A stretch of DNA of 64,000 nucleotides from Hymenobacter gummosus (GTDB taxonomy: Bacteria; Bacteroidota; Bacteroidia; Cytophagales; Hymenobacteraceae): NCBI RefSeq assembly GCF_003970915.1, contig NZ_RXOF01000005.1:62001-126000 (forward strand), in the 5' to 3' direction. The notes under the pieces are model-generated. The model searched no databases and was not told the origin of the DNA. It saw nothing but the letters and a program-made list of their open reading frames with translations. The position numbers and the translations under genes were made by a program. Shown here in pieces: positions 43,401 through 51,079 of the stretch (position 1 is its first letter; each line of letters starts with the position of its first letter).

Positions 43401-43949
43401 ATGATTCGCCGCATCAAAATCCTGAGCAGCCCGGATTCCTCGCTGGCCATCGGGCGCACCAAGAAGTCCTTGCGCCGCGACGTGCTGTGGCTGGCCCTGG
43501 CCCTGCTGCTGGCGGCCGTCTGCCTGGTGGTGGAGTTCGTGGTGCTGCTGCGCGAGCCGACGCCCGACTACCTCAGCCTCGGGGCCGTAGGGTTGGGGGC
43601 GGTAGTGCTGGCCCTGCTCTCGGGCTTGCTGCGGCGCCTGCGCCGGCAGCTGCTCGTGCGCGACCAGGTGGTGTTCGACCGGGCCCGGGCCGTGGTGCGC
43701 CTGAACGATGCGCCCTTCTGCTCCTTTGATGAACTGCAGGGCGTGGTGCTGGAGGCCGTGCACGATACCGAGGACCATTTCCGCGGCTACCTGCTCTACC
43801 TGACCACGCCCGCCAAGGGCCGCCTGCTCATCGGGGAAGGGCTGGCGGCGCCCAAGGACCTGGCCGTGGGCCAGGCCATTGCCGCCTTTACCGGCAAGCC
43901 CCTGGAACGCCGCGGCGAGCTGCCGGCCGATGCGTTCTGTCAGCCCTAG
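43401..43949 (+). CDS. two-helix membrane protein of unknown function
   Basis: The ATG at 43401 (IRRIKILSSPDSSLAIGRT) is preferred to one at 43368 inside the repeat. The 182-residue protein has two membrane helices (about residues 28-50, DVLWLALALLLAAVCLVVEF, and 60-75) and a cytoplasmic C-terminal ~100 residues with alternating strands (VVFDRARAVVRLNDAPFCSF). This looks like a PH-like or DUF-type domain that also occurs in small bacterial membrane proteins. No function is assigned. Confidence 0.8.
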   Translation: MIRRIKILSSPDSSLAIGRTKKSLRRDVLWLALALLLAAVCLVVEFVVLLREPTPDYLSLGAVGLGAVVLALLSGLLRRLRRQLLVRDQVVFDRARAVVRLNDAPFCSFDELQGVVLEAVHDTEDHFRGYLLYLTTPAKGRLLIGEGLAAPKDLAVGQAIAAFTGKPLERRGELPADAFCQP

Positions 43950-44266
43950 CCGCCGCTCAAAGACGGTGCGCGGCCCTGCGCTAAGTGCAAAAACGTTCGT
44001 TAGTAAACAACATATTACTAATCAGTTATACGCATTATCAGGAGTAAATAAGCCCAACCCGGAACCTGCGGCCCATTTGCGGACTTATGCCAACAAGCCG
44101 GTGGTACCTCTTGGAACTGATACGATTTCGCTGAAGGGCTGCCGCAGAAAGGAATTGGGCCGTATTTGGGCTTCCGCGAATATGTCGGGGGCGAACTGAA
44201 TCGGATAACGTAGTTTTACGTACGAGTAGAGTCAATACCCGCCGGTAGAATACAATTTTGAACCGC
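43950..44266. other. AT-richer intergenic region
   Basis: This 317-base gap is markedly lower in GC than its surroundings. The open frame across 43879-44199 overlaps the previous gene and has no protein-like features. A small dyad ACGTA-GTTT-TACGT (44208-44221) surrounds TAGTTTTA, a near match to a -7 box, 50 bases before the next gene. No RNA gene was recognised. Confidence 0.5.
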
Positions 44267-45556
44267 ATGAACCGCCTTCGTCGTCTTGTGCCCGGCAATT
44301 GGACAGGGCTGCTGCTCTGTTGGTTGCTGCTGCTAGCCGGCGGCGCGCACGCCCAAACCCCCGATACCACGCGGCGCAGCGAGTCGGGGCAGCCCATCCG
44401 CAACATCGACCTGGAGAACATCGACGTGGCCCCGGACGCCCTGGATACCAAGGGCTGGCTGCTGCTCAACCAGGACATTGCCCTGGAGCTGGAGGGGGCC
44501 GTGCAGAACCTCTACAACTTCAAGTACGACAAGGCCGAAAAGCAATTCCGCTCCCTGCGGCGGCGCTACCCCAACCACCCCATGCCCTACTTCCTGATGG
44601 GCCTGAGCACTTGGTGGAAAATCGTGCCGACCAACGTGCAGAGCAAGCTCTACGACAAGCCTTTCTACGCCTACATGGACACCACCATTGCCAAGGCGGA
44701 GGCCCTGTACGAGAAGGACGAGAAAAACTACGAAGCCTGCTTTTTCCTCTCCGCCGCCTATGGCTTTGCCGGCCGCCTGCAGGCCGAGCGCGGCAGCTGG
44801 CCCAAGGCCACCGTCAGCGCCCGGCGGGCCCTGAAGTACCTGGAGCTAAGCCAGGAAGCCAACGGCCTGAGCCCGGAGTTTCTGTTCGGGCAGGCGCTGT
44901 TCAACTACTACGCCGTCTGGATTCCCGATAACTACCCCCTGCTTAAGCCCGTGCTGCTGCTCTTCCCCAAGGGCGACAAGCAGCTGGGCCTGCAGCAGCT
45001 GCGCAACGTGGCCGACAACGGCGTGTACGTGGGCCCCGAGGCCAAGGTGTTTCTGATGCGCATCCTCAACAACGAGGAGGGCAACCCCGCCCAGGCCATG
45101 CCCATTGCGCGCAACCTGGCCGCCAAATTTCCCGACAACGGCTACTTCCAGCGCTTTTACGCCCTGCTCTGCTTCAACGAGGGCGAGTTTCGCGACTGTG
45201 AGCGGGTGAGCCGCGAAATCCTTGACAAAATCAACCGCGGCTACCCCGGCTACGAGGGCATCAGCGGCCGCTACGCCACCTATTTCCTGGGCTGGCTGAT
45301 GCAGAACAAGTACAAGGACCTGGCCAAGGCCAAGGACTTTTACCAGCGCTGCATCGTCTTTGCCGAAAGCACCGACGACACCCACGGCGGCTTCTACCTC
45401 TACGCCAACCTGAACCTGGCCCGCATGGCCGATAAGGATAACGACATCAAAACCGCCCGCCGCTACTACGAGGAAGTGCTGGACATTGCCGACCGCAAAT
45501 CGGCCAACCACCGGGAAGCCCAGAACTACCTGAAGGTGCACAAGGCGAAGAAGTAG
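44267..45556 (+). CDS. exported tetratricopeptide repeat protein
   Basis: The ATG at 44267 is chosen over an in-frame TTG at 44258. A signal peptide (WTGLLLCWLLLLAGGAHAQ) is followed by about 400 mostly helical residues with TPR-like pairs (NYEACFFLSAAYGFAGRLQ, PMPYFLMGLSTWWK, YLYANLNLARMADKDNDIK). The last two repeats (YARRYYEEVLDIADRKSANH-like) are clearest. Probable periplasmic scaffold; partners unknown. It is followed by a family D repeat. Confidence 0.87.
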   Translation: MNRLRRLVPGNWTGLLLCWLLLLAGGAHAQTPDTTRRSESGQPIRNIDLENIDVAPDALDTKGWLLLNQDIALELEGAVQNLYNFKYDKAEKQFRSLRRRYPNHPMPYFLMGLSTWWKIVPTNVQSKLYDKPFYAYMDTTIAKAEALYEKDEKNYEACFFLSAAYGFAGRLQAERGSWPKATVSARRALKYLELSQEANGLSPEFLFGQALFNYYAVWIPDNYPLLKPVLLLFPKGDKQLGLQQLRNVADNGVYVGPEAKVFLMRILNNEEGNPAQAMPIARNLAAKFPDNGYFQRFYALLCFNEGEFRDCERVSREILDKINRGYPGYEGISGRYATYFLGWLMQNKYKDLAKAKDFYQRCIVFAESTDDTHGGFYLYANLNLARMADKDNDIKTARRYYEEVLDIADRKSANHREAQNYLKVHKAKK

Positions 45557-45571
45557 CCCTTCGTGCCAGCC

Positions 45572-45692
45572 CGTCATGTCGAGCTTGTCGAGACATCTCG
45601 CGTGCTGGCGTCTGGTAGTATTATTCTCGTTCAACGAAGATTTTACTATCCGGCTAAACACGCGAGATGTCTCGGCTTCGCTCGACATGACG
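45572..45692. repeat. inverted repeat element, family D copy 2
   Basis: The left arm 45572-45604 and right arm 45659-45692 share the ends CGTCATGTCGAGC...GCTCGACATGACG with copy 1 at 40524-40634. The right arm carries GGCTTCG in place of ACAAG, so copy 2 pairs less perfectly. The AT-rich centre differs from copy 1. Confidence 0.9.
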
Positions 45693-45744
45693 TTCTTTTT
45701 TGCGTCGTTGCCGAGCCGCGGCGGTGACAAATGAGCGGCCCGGC

Positions 45745-45776
45745 TTGGCGCATCGGCCGCGGGGCTTGTACCTTTC
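45745..45776 (+). promoter_or_regulatory. Bacteroidota promoter (TTG, 21 bases, TACCTTTC)
   Basis: TTG at 45745-45747 is followed after 21 bases by TACCTTTC (45769-45776), one base off TAnnTTTG. It is the best-spaced -33/-7 pair seen in the window and lies 60 bases before the exonuclease ATG. Confidence 0.6.
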
Positions 45777-45780
45777 GAGT

Positions 45781-45810
45781 CCGGCTACCTTCGGGTTGCC
45801 GGGCTTTTTT
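45781..45810 (+). terminator. leader hairpin with TTCG loop and T6 run
   Basis: CCGGCTACC (45781-45789) pairs with GGTTGCCGG (45794-45802) with one mismatch around a TTCG tetraloop, followed by GCTTTTTT. As it lies just after a -7 box it would be the first structure in the exonuclease mRNA, an attenuator-like position. Confidence 0.6.
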
Positions 45811-45835
45811 CGTTTGCCCCCTTTGCCCGCGCCCC

Positions 45836-46456
45836 ATGCAGCAGAAAATACGCCAGGACCTCCAGGAGCTAAACTTCACGGCCATCGACTTTGAAACGGC
45901 CACCGAGCAGCGGCACAGCGCCTGCTCCATCGGGCTGGTGCGGGTGCAGGGCGGGCAGATTGTGGAGACGCAGCAGCACCTGATCCGGCCCTTCGAGCTG
46001 CGGGTGGCGCCCATGAACTACGCCGTCCACCGCATTTCCCTGGAGCAGCTGCGCCCGGCCCCCGCCCTGCCCGAGCTGTGGCCCCTGCTGCGGCCCTTCG
46101 TGGAGGAGCAGGTGGTAGTGGCCCACAACGCGCCATTCGACGTGAGCGTGCTCGAACACTCGCTGCGCGCCTACGCCCTGCCGGTGCCCGCCTTCCACAG
46201 CCTGTGCTCGGTGAAGCTGATGCGCGCCAGCCACCCCGGCTACGACTCCTACCGCCTCAACGAGCTGGCCCGGCGCTTCGAGCTGACGCTCAACCACCAC
46301 GACAGCCTCTCCGACGCGCTGGCCTGCGCCGAGCTGACCCTGCGCGCCCTGCGCAGCGGCCACCCCTTCGATTGGGCCTGGAAGCAGCGGGAGCTGACCA
46401 AGGGCATCGGCAGCGCCCACAAGCCGCGGGCGGCGCGCACGTCCTGGCGCTGGTAG
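45836..46456 (+). CDS. DEDDh 3'-5' exonuclease (DnaQ/epsilon-like)
   Basis: The ATG at 45836 is the first start after the promoter and leader hairpin; the frame from 45731 begins upstream of them. The 206-residue exonuclease domain shows ExoI FTAIDFETAT (Asp/Glu), ExoII VVAHNAPFDVSVL (Asp) and ExoIII HDSLSDALACAEL (His and Asp), so all four acidic ligands and the catalytic His are present. It is a stand-alone exonuclease for trimming DNA 3' ends or small RNAs. No polymerase or UvrC domain is attached. Confidence 0.93.
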   Translation: MQQKIRQDLQELNFTAIDFETATEQRHSACSIGLVRVQGGQIVETQQHLIRPFELRVAPMNYAVHRISLEQLRPAPALPELWPLLRPFVEEQVVVAHNAPFDVSVLEHSLRAYALPVPAFHSLCSVKLMRASHPGYDSYRLNELARRFELTLNHHDSLSDALACAELTLRALRSGHPFDWAWKQRELTKGIGSAHKPRAARTSWRW

Positions 46457-46486
46457 CGGCGGGCGTTACTTGTCCGTCCAGTGCTT

Positions 46487-46939
46487 ATGGATACGCTGCA
46501 TTTTGCGCTGACCGAAGTTCACGAGGCAACGGCTGCTTCGCTCACCCAGGTCTATTTTGATTTTATCGTCTCTGGCAATTCGCTCAGCCAGTTACTGCAG
46601 CTGGAAAAAGCGCACAAGACCAGCATTTTATATCCTCACCGAAGTGATAAGGTTCTTGAACACGTAATCAAGCTGTTCTTGGGCGTTGAAAAGTCGCTGC
46701 TGAATCAGGAGCGTACGTGTTTTTATGTGTGCGCCGAATGCGGCAACCTAGCGTGCGGTGCCATCACAGCCACCATTGAAATTCATGATACCACCGTTAT
46801 CTGGAAGGATTTCGGCTGGAATTTTGGCGACGACGAGCCAGATGTGCCCGACGACGAACCTGTTGGCCCGTTCGTCTTTGATCGAGTTGGATACAGTCAG
46901 GCTTTCACAGAATTAAGAAGCCAGTTACTGAGCAGTTAG
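46487..46939 (+). CDS. small protein with Cys-rich motif, unknown function
   Basis: The ATG at 46487 is chosen over an in-frame GTG at 46481. The 150-residue protein is of clearly lower GC than its neighbours. The motif CAECGNLACGAIT (about residues 87-99) and the following IWKDFGWNFGDDEP are characteristic of a widespread uncharacterised bacterial family of similar size. The Cys residues could bind a metal. Sporadic distribution and composition suggest lateral acquisition. No partner gene is obvious. Confidence 0.75.
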   Translation: MDTLHFALTEVHEATAASLTQVYFDFIVSGNSLSQLLQLEKAHKTSILYPHRSDKVLEHVIKLFLGVEKSLLNQERTCFYVCAECGNLACGAITATIEIHDTTVIWKDFGWNFGDDEPDVPDDEPVGPFVFDRVGYSQAFTELRSQLLSS

Positions 46940-47009
46940 CTCTTGGCTCGACAAACTTTCCGCCCCGTCGCGGGTTCGGGAGCGTTGAATCCTACAAGCT
47001 TCCGCCGCC

Positions 47010-47954
47010 ATGACCACCACCGCGCTGACCGCCCTGTACCAGGAGCTGGCCCCCTGCATCGGCACCGATTTGAGCCTGCTGCTGCCCCAACAGATTCAGC
47101 GCGAAGTCGGCCACTTCAACGTGTTCGACCTGGCCGATTTCTGGGCGACGACCAAGCTGCCGACCGGCGTACCCTACCCCTGCCGCTCCTTCTACAAAAT
47201 CAGCTTGCTGCGCAGCCGCAGCCGCACGGAGTATCAGGGCCAGACCATCCATATTGAGCCCGACGCGCTGGTGTTTTCGACGCCCAAGGTGCCGTTTCAG
47301 TGGTGGCCCGTGGAGGCGCAGCAGGGGCAGTTCTGCCTGTTCACGGCCGAGTTTCTATTGCCGGTCCTGGGCGGCCTCTCCCCCGACGAGCTGCCGCTGT
47401 TCCGGGGCAGCGGCTACCCCGTGTTTCAGCTCAGCGCGGTCGAGGCGGCGCGGGCCACGGCCATTTTCGAGCGGATGCACGAGGAAATGGCCTCCGACTA
47501 CGCCCACAAGTACGACCTGCTGCGCGCCTACGTGCTGGAGCTGCTGCACCTGGGCCAGAAGCGGCAGCCCGCCGCCCCGGCGCACCCGGTACAGTCGGCG
47601 GCGGCCCGGCTGTCGGGGCGCTTTGTGGAGCTGCTGGAGCGGCAGTTTCCGCTGACTTCGCCCCAGCAGCGCGTGGCCCTGCGCACGGCCAAGGACTTTG
47701 CCGACCGGCTGGCCGTGCACGTCAACCACCTCAACAAGGTGCTCAAGGACAGCACCGGCCGCACCACCTCGGACCTCATCGGCGGGCGCCTCGCGCAGGA
47801 AGCCAAGGTGCTGCTGCGCCAGACTGACTGGACGCTCTGGGAAATTGCCGACTGCCTGGGCTTCGTCGACGTGGCCCACTTCTCCCACTTCTTCCGCCGC
47901 CACGCCGCCGTGAGCCCCGGTGCCTTCCGCAATCTGGAAATGGCCGCGGCTTGA
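47010..47954 (+). CDS. AraC family transcriptional regulator
   Basis: The 314-residue protein has an N-terminal ligand-sensing region (about 30-150, cupin-like, with WATTKLPTGVPYPCRSFYKI) and a C-terminal AraC/XylS double helix-turn-helix (about 215-305). The second recognition segment reads WTLWEIADCLGFVDVAHFSH FFRRHA in two parts. It is followed 94 bases later by an SDR gene whose leader carries a long palindrome, so it may control that gene; the palindromic site is atypical for AraC proteins, which often use direct repeats. Confidence 0.92.
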   Translation: MTTTALTALYQELAPCIGTDLSLLLPQQIQREVGHFNVFDLADFWATTKLPTGVPYPCRSFYKISLLRSRSRTEYQGQTIHIEPDALVFSTPKVPFQWWPVEAQQGQFCLFTAEFLLPVLGGLSPDELPLFRGSGYPVFQLSAVEAARATAIFERMHEEMASDYAHKYDLLRAYVLELLHLGQKRQPAAPAHPVQSAAARLSGRFVELLERQFPLTSPQQRVALRTAKDFADRLAVHVNHLNKVLKDSTGRTTSDLIGGRLAQEAKVLLRQTDWTLWEIADCLGFVDVAHFSHFFRRHAAVSPGAFRNLEMAAA

Positions 47955-48006
47955 TTTGTACAACAAGCTGATTGCCGCCTACAACGCGGCCGGCAGCGGG
48001 GCGCGG

Positions 48007-48038
48007 GACCTTTGTCGTGTTCAATTCAACGCGACAAA
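48007..48038 (+). promoter_or_regulatory. 28-bp palindromic operator over a -7 box
   Basis: Bases 48011-48038 form a near-perfect palindrome: TTTGTCG and CGACAAA ends with an AATT centre and only two mismatched pairs. The 5' end overlaps GACCTTTG (48007-48014), a -7-like box one base off consensus. The SDR ATG follows 11 bases later. This is the classic position of a repressor operator. Confidence 0.6.
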
Positions 48039-48048
48039 CGCACTCCGC

Positions 48049-48801
48049 ATGAGCACTTCCAAAGTAGCCCTCGTTACCGGCGGCAGCCGGGGCCTGGGCA
48101 AGGACATGGCCCTCAAAATCGCCCAGCAGGGCATCGACGTTATCCTCACCTACCACAGCCAGCAAGGCGAGGCCCAGGCCGTGGTGGCCGCCATCGAGGC
48201 TCTGGGCCGCCGGGCCGTGGCCCTGCCCCTCGACGCGGCCGACATCAGCACCTTCGCGGGCTTCTTCGAGCAGGTGGCCGCGGCCTTGCAGGGCACCTTC
48301 GGCACCGACCGCTTCGACTTCCTCGTCAACAACGCCAGCACCAGCCTCAACACGCCCTTCGCCGAGATGACCGAGGCGCAGTTCGACGAGATGCTCAACA
48401 TTCACTTCAAGGGCGTGTACTTCCTCACGCAGCGCGCCCTGCCGCTGCTGCGCGACGGGGGCCGCATCGTCAACGTGTCGTCGGCGGTGACGCGCAGCTC
48501 CTTCGCGGGCGTGTCGGCTTACGCCAGCATGAAGGGCGCGGTGGAGGTATTCACCCGCTCCCTGGCCCTGGAGCTGGGCCCGCGCGGCATTGCCGTCAAC
48601 GTGGTGGCGCCCGGCGCAGTATTCGGCGGCGGGGCCATGACCGACACGCCCGAAATCCGCGCCTGGGTGGCCCAAATGACCGCCCTGGGCCGCACCGCCG
48701 TGCCCGAGGACATCGGCGGCGTAGTAGCCTTTCTCTGCACCGACGCCGCCCGCTGGCTGAACGGCCAGCGCCTGGAGCTGACCGGCGGCATGGCCCTGTA
48801 G
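48049..48801 (+). CDS. short-chain dehydrogenase/reductase (SDR)
   Basis: This NAD(P)-dependent oxidoreductase of the classical SDR type has 250 residues. The dinucleotide motif TGGSRGLG is at 10-17, NNAS at about 92-95 (DFLVNNASTS), the catalytic Ser is in VNVSSAVTRSS, and the YxxxK motif is YASMK (about 162-166). The C-terminal GGVVAFLCTDAARWLNGQ is usual. The ATG at 48049 fits the Rossmann start; the longer frame from 47920 overlaps the AraC gene. The substrate is unknown. A palindrome at the promoter suggests inducible expression. Confidence 0.94.
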   Translation: MSTSKVALVTGGSRGLGKDMALKIAQQGIDVILTYHSQQGEAQAVVAAIEALGRRAVALPLDAADISTFAGFFEQVAAALQGTFGTDRFDFLVNNASTSLNTPFAEMTEAQFDEMLNIHFKGVYFLTQRALPLLRDGGRIVNVSSAVTRSSFAGVSAYASMKGAVEVFTRSLALELGPRGIAVNVVAPGAVFGGGAMTDTPEIRAWVAQMTALGRTAVPEDIGGVVAFLCTDAARWLNGQRLELTGGMAL

Positions 48802-48874
48802 CGCGGGCTTCAGCCCGCGTCCGCCCGCGCCGCAAGCGTCGTAGCGCGAACCGGACTGGGCCAAGCAAATAGAA

Positions 48875-48923
48875 GGGCCGTCGGAGTGCCGCAAGTGCGG
48901 CAGCCCGACGGCCCGGCCGTTTT
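48875..48923. terminator. bidirectional terminator with two-tier stem
   Basis: GGGCCGTCGG (48875-48884) pairs with 48905-48914, and an inner stem TGCCGC/GCGGCA closes on an AAG loop. A short T-run follows on the plus strand. It separates the SDR gene from the converging minus-strand gene. Confidence 0.8.
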
Positions 48924-48939
48924 AGGGTGCGTGAAGGCG

Positions 48940-49677
48940 CTAATTCACCGCCGGGGCGGGCAGGCCATGCAGCGCCGCAGTCGACTTCGCGGCGGCGCCC
49001 TCGCCGTGGCTACGGGAAGCCAGCAGGCCCTGGTTGAAATAGTCGCCGGCGGCTTCGGGGGTAGCTTTGTGGCGCAGCAGCAGGGTGAGCAGGTTCACGA
49101 ACAGCTGCTCGGCCAGCTCCTCGCGCTCTGCGGCGCCCTGGCTGCTGCTGTCCTTGGTGAGGCCGCCTTCCAGCAGCTGGGCCTGCCGCGACTCTTCCAC
49201 CTGCTTGAGCAGGGCGCGCACGTCCTTGGCGAGCTTGGCGCCCACCGTGTCGGCGTGCTCGTCGGCGACGTTGGCGAAGCGGGCAGCCAGGGTTTCGATG
49301 CTGTCCTTGCTGGCGCGGGTGTACTCCATCACGCCCTGGGGATAAAAGGCGTGGTAGCCGGGCGTATCCTCGCCGCGCACCTCCCCGTCCTGGCTGAAGG
49401 CATCGGCAATGACGCCGGACTTGCGGGCAATGAACTTCTGCAGCTTGGCCTTGGCCTCGTCGTTGCTCAGGCGCTTGCTGCCGCCCTTGGCCTTGGAGGT
49501 AGCGTTGGTTTTCACGGCCGCCTGCAGGGCTTTGAGGGCGGTTTCGGTGGGCTCGAGTAGCACGTCGGCGGCGTCCTTGGCCCGCAGCCGCTCTAGGTGC
49601 GTCTGGGCGTATTGGGCGAAGCGACGGTGGCCGAGCACGGAATTGGCGAAGGGATTGGTCAGGAAATGACTAATCAT
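48940..49677 (-). CDS. helical protein of unknown function
   Basis: The 245-residue soluble protein has no signal peptide and starts ISHFLTNPFANSVLGHRRFA. It is Ala-, Lys- and Glu-rich with amphipathic helices (ETALKALQAAVKTNATSKAKG, AKLAKDVRALLKQVEESRQ). Helical bundle folding is likely. A similar length and composition are seen in uncharacterised Bacteroidota proteins, sometimes described as structural or phage-tail-associated, but no signature here supports that. Its upstream region holds the 42-bp tandem array. Confidence 0.8.
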   Translation of the reverse strand: MISHFLTNPFANSVLGHRRFAQYAQTHLERLRAKDAADVLLEPTETALKALQAAVKTNATSKAKGGSKRLSNDEAKAKLQKFIARKSGVIADAFSQDGEVRGEDTPGYHAFYPQGVMEYTRASKDSIETLAARFANVADEHADTVGAKLAKDVRALLKQVEESRQAQLLEGGLTKDSSSQGAAEREELAEQLFVNLLTLLLRHKATPEAAGDYFNQGLLASRSHGEGAAAKSTAALHGLPAPAVN

Positions 49678-50044
49678 GGTGGTAGTGGAAGAAAAGGTGA
49701 ATTGGTTCCTAATAGTTAGCGGGTTAGCTTCCCATTCGCAAGGCTTTTCTTCCTTTTATTATACCATCATCTTTGATTCGCGCAGGTCGTCGCGACGAGT
49801 AGGCCCTTGTAGTGCTACAACGCCTCACTCGTCACGACGAGTAGCCTCTTGTAGCACTGCAACGCCTTACTCGTCGCGACGAGTAGCTCCTTGTAACGCT
49901 GCAAGGGCCTACTCGTCGTGACGAGTAAGCCCTTGTAGTGGTGCAACGCCTTGGTCGTCGCGACGAGTAGGCCGTTGTAGTGGTGCAAGGCCCTGGTCGT
50001 CGTGATGAGTAAGTTACGGCACTGCCTTGCTGCTCTGGTAGCCG
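49678..50044. other. intergenic region with AT-rich leader and 42-bp tandem array
   Basis: The first 110 bases are the AT-rich promoter region of the helical-protein gene (minus strand). It contains TTATTATACC (49757-49766) and, for the minus strand, TTG with TAACTATT 20 bases later as a possible promoter. The rest is the tandem array. The open frame 49676-49921 reads through the array as a 14-residue repeat, has no start signal of its own and is not annotated as a gene. Confidence 0.6.
49789..50013. repeat. 42-bp tandem array, 5.3 units, each with two dyads
   Basis: Units start at 49789, 49831, 49873, 49915 and 49957, with a partial sixth at 49999-50013. Each opens GTCGCGACGAGTAG (or a variant) and contains TTGTAGTGCTACAA-like and TGCAACGCC segments. 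Unit junctions form the 16-base palindrome ACTCGTCGCGACGAGT or close variants. A second dyad (TTGTAG paired with CTACAA or CTGCAA) lies mid-unit. Units differ at about 5-8 positions. There are no unique spacers, so this is not a CRISPR array. Confidence 0.93.
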
Positions 50045-50929
50045 CTATTTCAGGCGGGTAATGCGCGTTACTTTAAAATCACGGCCCTCTGCTTCGGTGA
50101 AGTTGGAGTAAGTACCGGTGAGGATGCCTACTCCGGGTCGGTACACGAATTTCTCGGCCCCATGAATGTGGCTGGGGCCATCCATCAAATTAGGAGGATA
50201 GGCCCAAAAGTAATACAATCCTTTATCCAGGCGTTGTAAAAGTATTTTAGATGGCAATATACCCCTCAACGTTTCAGCATTGGTATTATAATATTTATTA
50301 TAATTTTCAAATGACGTATACATTAGAGCCTCGCTCAGCGCTGGCGAAAGTGTGTTTATAGTGACATTATCCGACTGACCAAATACTAGGAACGGTATGG
50401 GCATAACCAGAAACGGCTCGGTAAGCACTATTCCACCCAAGGTCTGCCTTGTCCCTTTTATTGTTACTACCGGCTTGATGTATAAGCAGCGGGTTATATC
50501 ATTGTAGGTGCTGTACCCTTCTCGTTTGTATAAGTCCAGCCGCCCCAGGCAGTCAGTAAAGAACGTTTTCGGATTAAGCAAGGGCTGGTCTTCGTAGGGC
50601 ATCCAGAGCTGCTGAGTTGGGAAACCAGGATTGCCTTCCACGGCTGCAAACACCAGCAACAGTGAGTCCCGGTCGTAGCGCACCGGTAATTGGCTGGCTA
50701 CGCCGTACTTCGTCTTTATGTCCGCCAAGCTCACCAACACGTTTACCAGCACGGTGCGCCGCGGCACCCGGTAGCGGGTGCCCTCTGATTCTACCAAGAA
50801 CTTCCGGCCAGGTAGGGCAGATATATCGAGGTAGCCACTAAGGTCGGCGGGTGGTCGTTGGGCTTTGGCATTCCAACCGCATATTAACAACAGGAACAAT
50901 ATCCAATGACTTTTGCTTACAAAGGACAT
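50045..50929 (-). CDS. secreted protein of unknown function in AT-rich island
   Basis: The 294-residue protein has a signal peptide (SHWILFLLLICGWNAKAQ) and a beta-rich body without a known motif (VPRRTVLVNVLVSLADIKTK, AEKFVYRPGVGILTGTYS). GC content is near 45%, well below the genome level, as for the two genes upstream on the same strand. The codon use and the hypothetical nature suggest laterally acquired DNA. It may be a partner of the lipoprotein/membrane protein pair at 51080-53124. No function is assigned. Confidence 0.8.
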   Translation of the reverse strand: MSFVSKSHWILFLLLICGWNAKAQRPPADLSGYLDISALPGRKFLVESEGTRYRVPRRTVLVNVLVSLADIKTKYGVASQLPVRYDRDSLLLVFAAVEGNPGFPTQQLWMPYEDQPLLNPKTFFTDCLGRLDLYKREGYSTYNDITRCLYIKPVVTIKGTRQTLGGIVLTEPFLVMPIPFLVFGQSDNVTINTLSPALSEALMYTSFENYNKYYNTNAETLRGILPSKILLQRLDKGLYYFWAYPPNLMDGPSHIHGAEKFVYRPGVGILTGTYSNFTEAEGRDFKVTRITRLK

Positions 50930-51079
50930 GACGCGGGCAGTGGTTGTGGGCTGGAATAATATCGATACGGCGCAGCTTAACTCGTGCCAATTCGGGGGTA
51001 AATGGAATCGGTCAAAGCCGCTTTAGTACATTAAATCGGATGAGGTAAAGTCCATAATCTAACCACTTCACTTTGTCGT

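Noticed and set aside
43879-44199. Gene in the AT-rich gap
   Set aside because: It overlaps the preceding gene in another frame and has no start signal or protein-like composition.
45731-45835. N-terminal extension of the exonuclease
   Set aside because: It would span the promoter and the leader hairpin.
47920-48048. Longer SDR start overlapping the AraC gene
   Set aside because: The extension reads through the AraC stop region and the palindromic operator; the Rossmann fold begins right after the ATG at 48049.
49676-49921. Plus-strand repeat protein reading through the 42-bp array
   Set aside because: The 14-residue periodicity only reflects a unit length divisible by three. There is no promoter, and the array itself continues beyond the frame's stop.
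49789-50013. CRISPR array
   Set aside because: The 42-bp units are contiguous and similar along their whole length. There are no unique spacers and no cas genes nearby.
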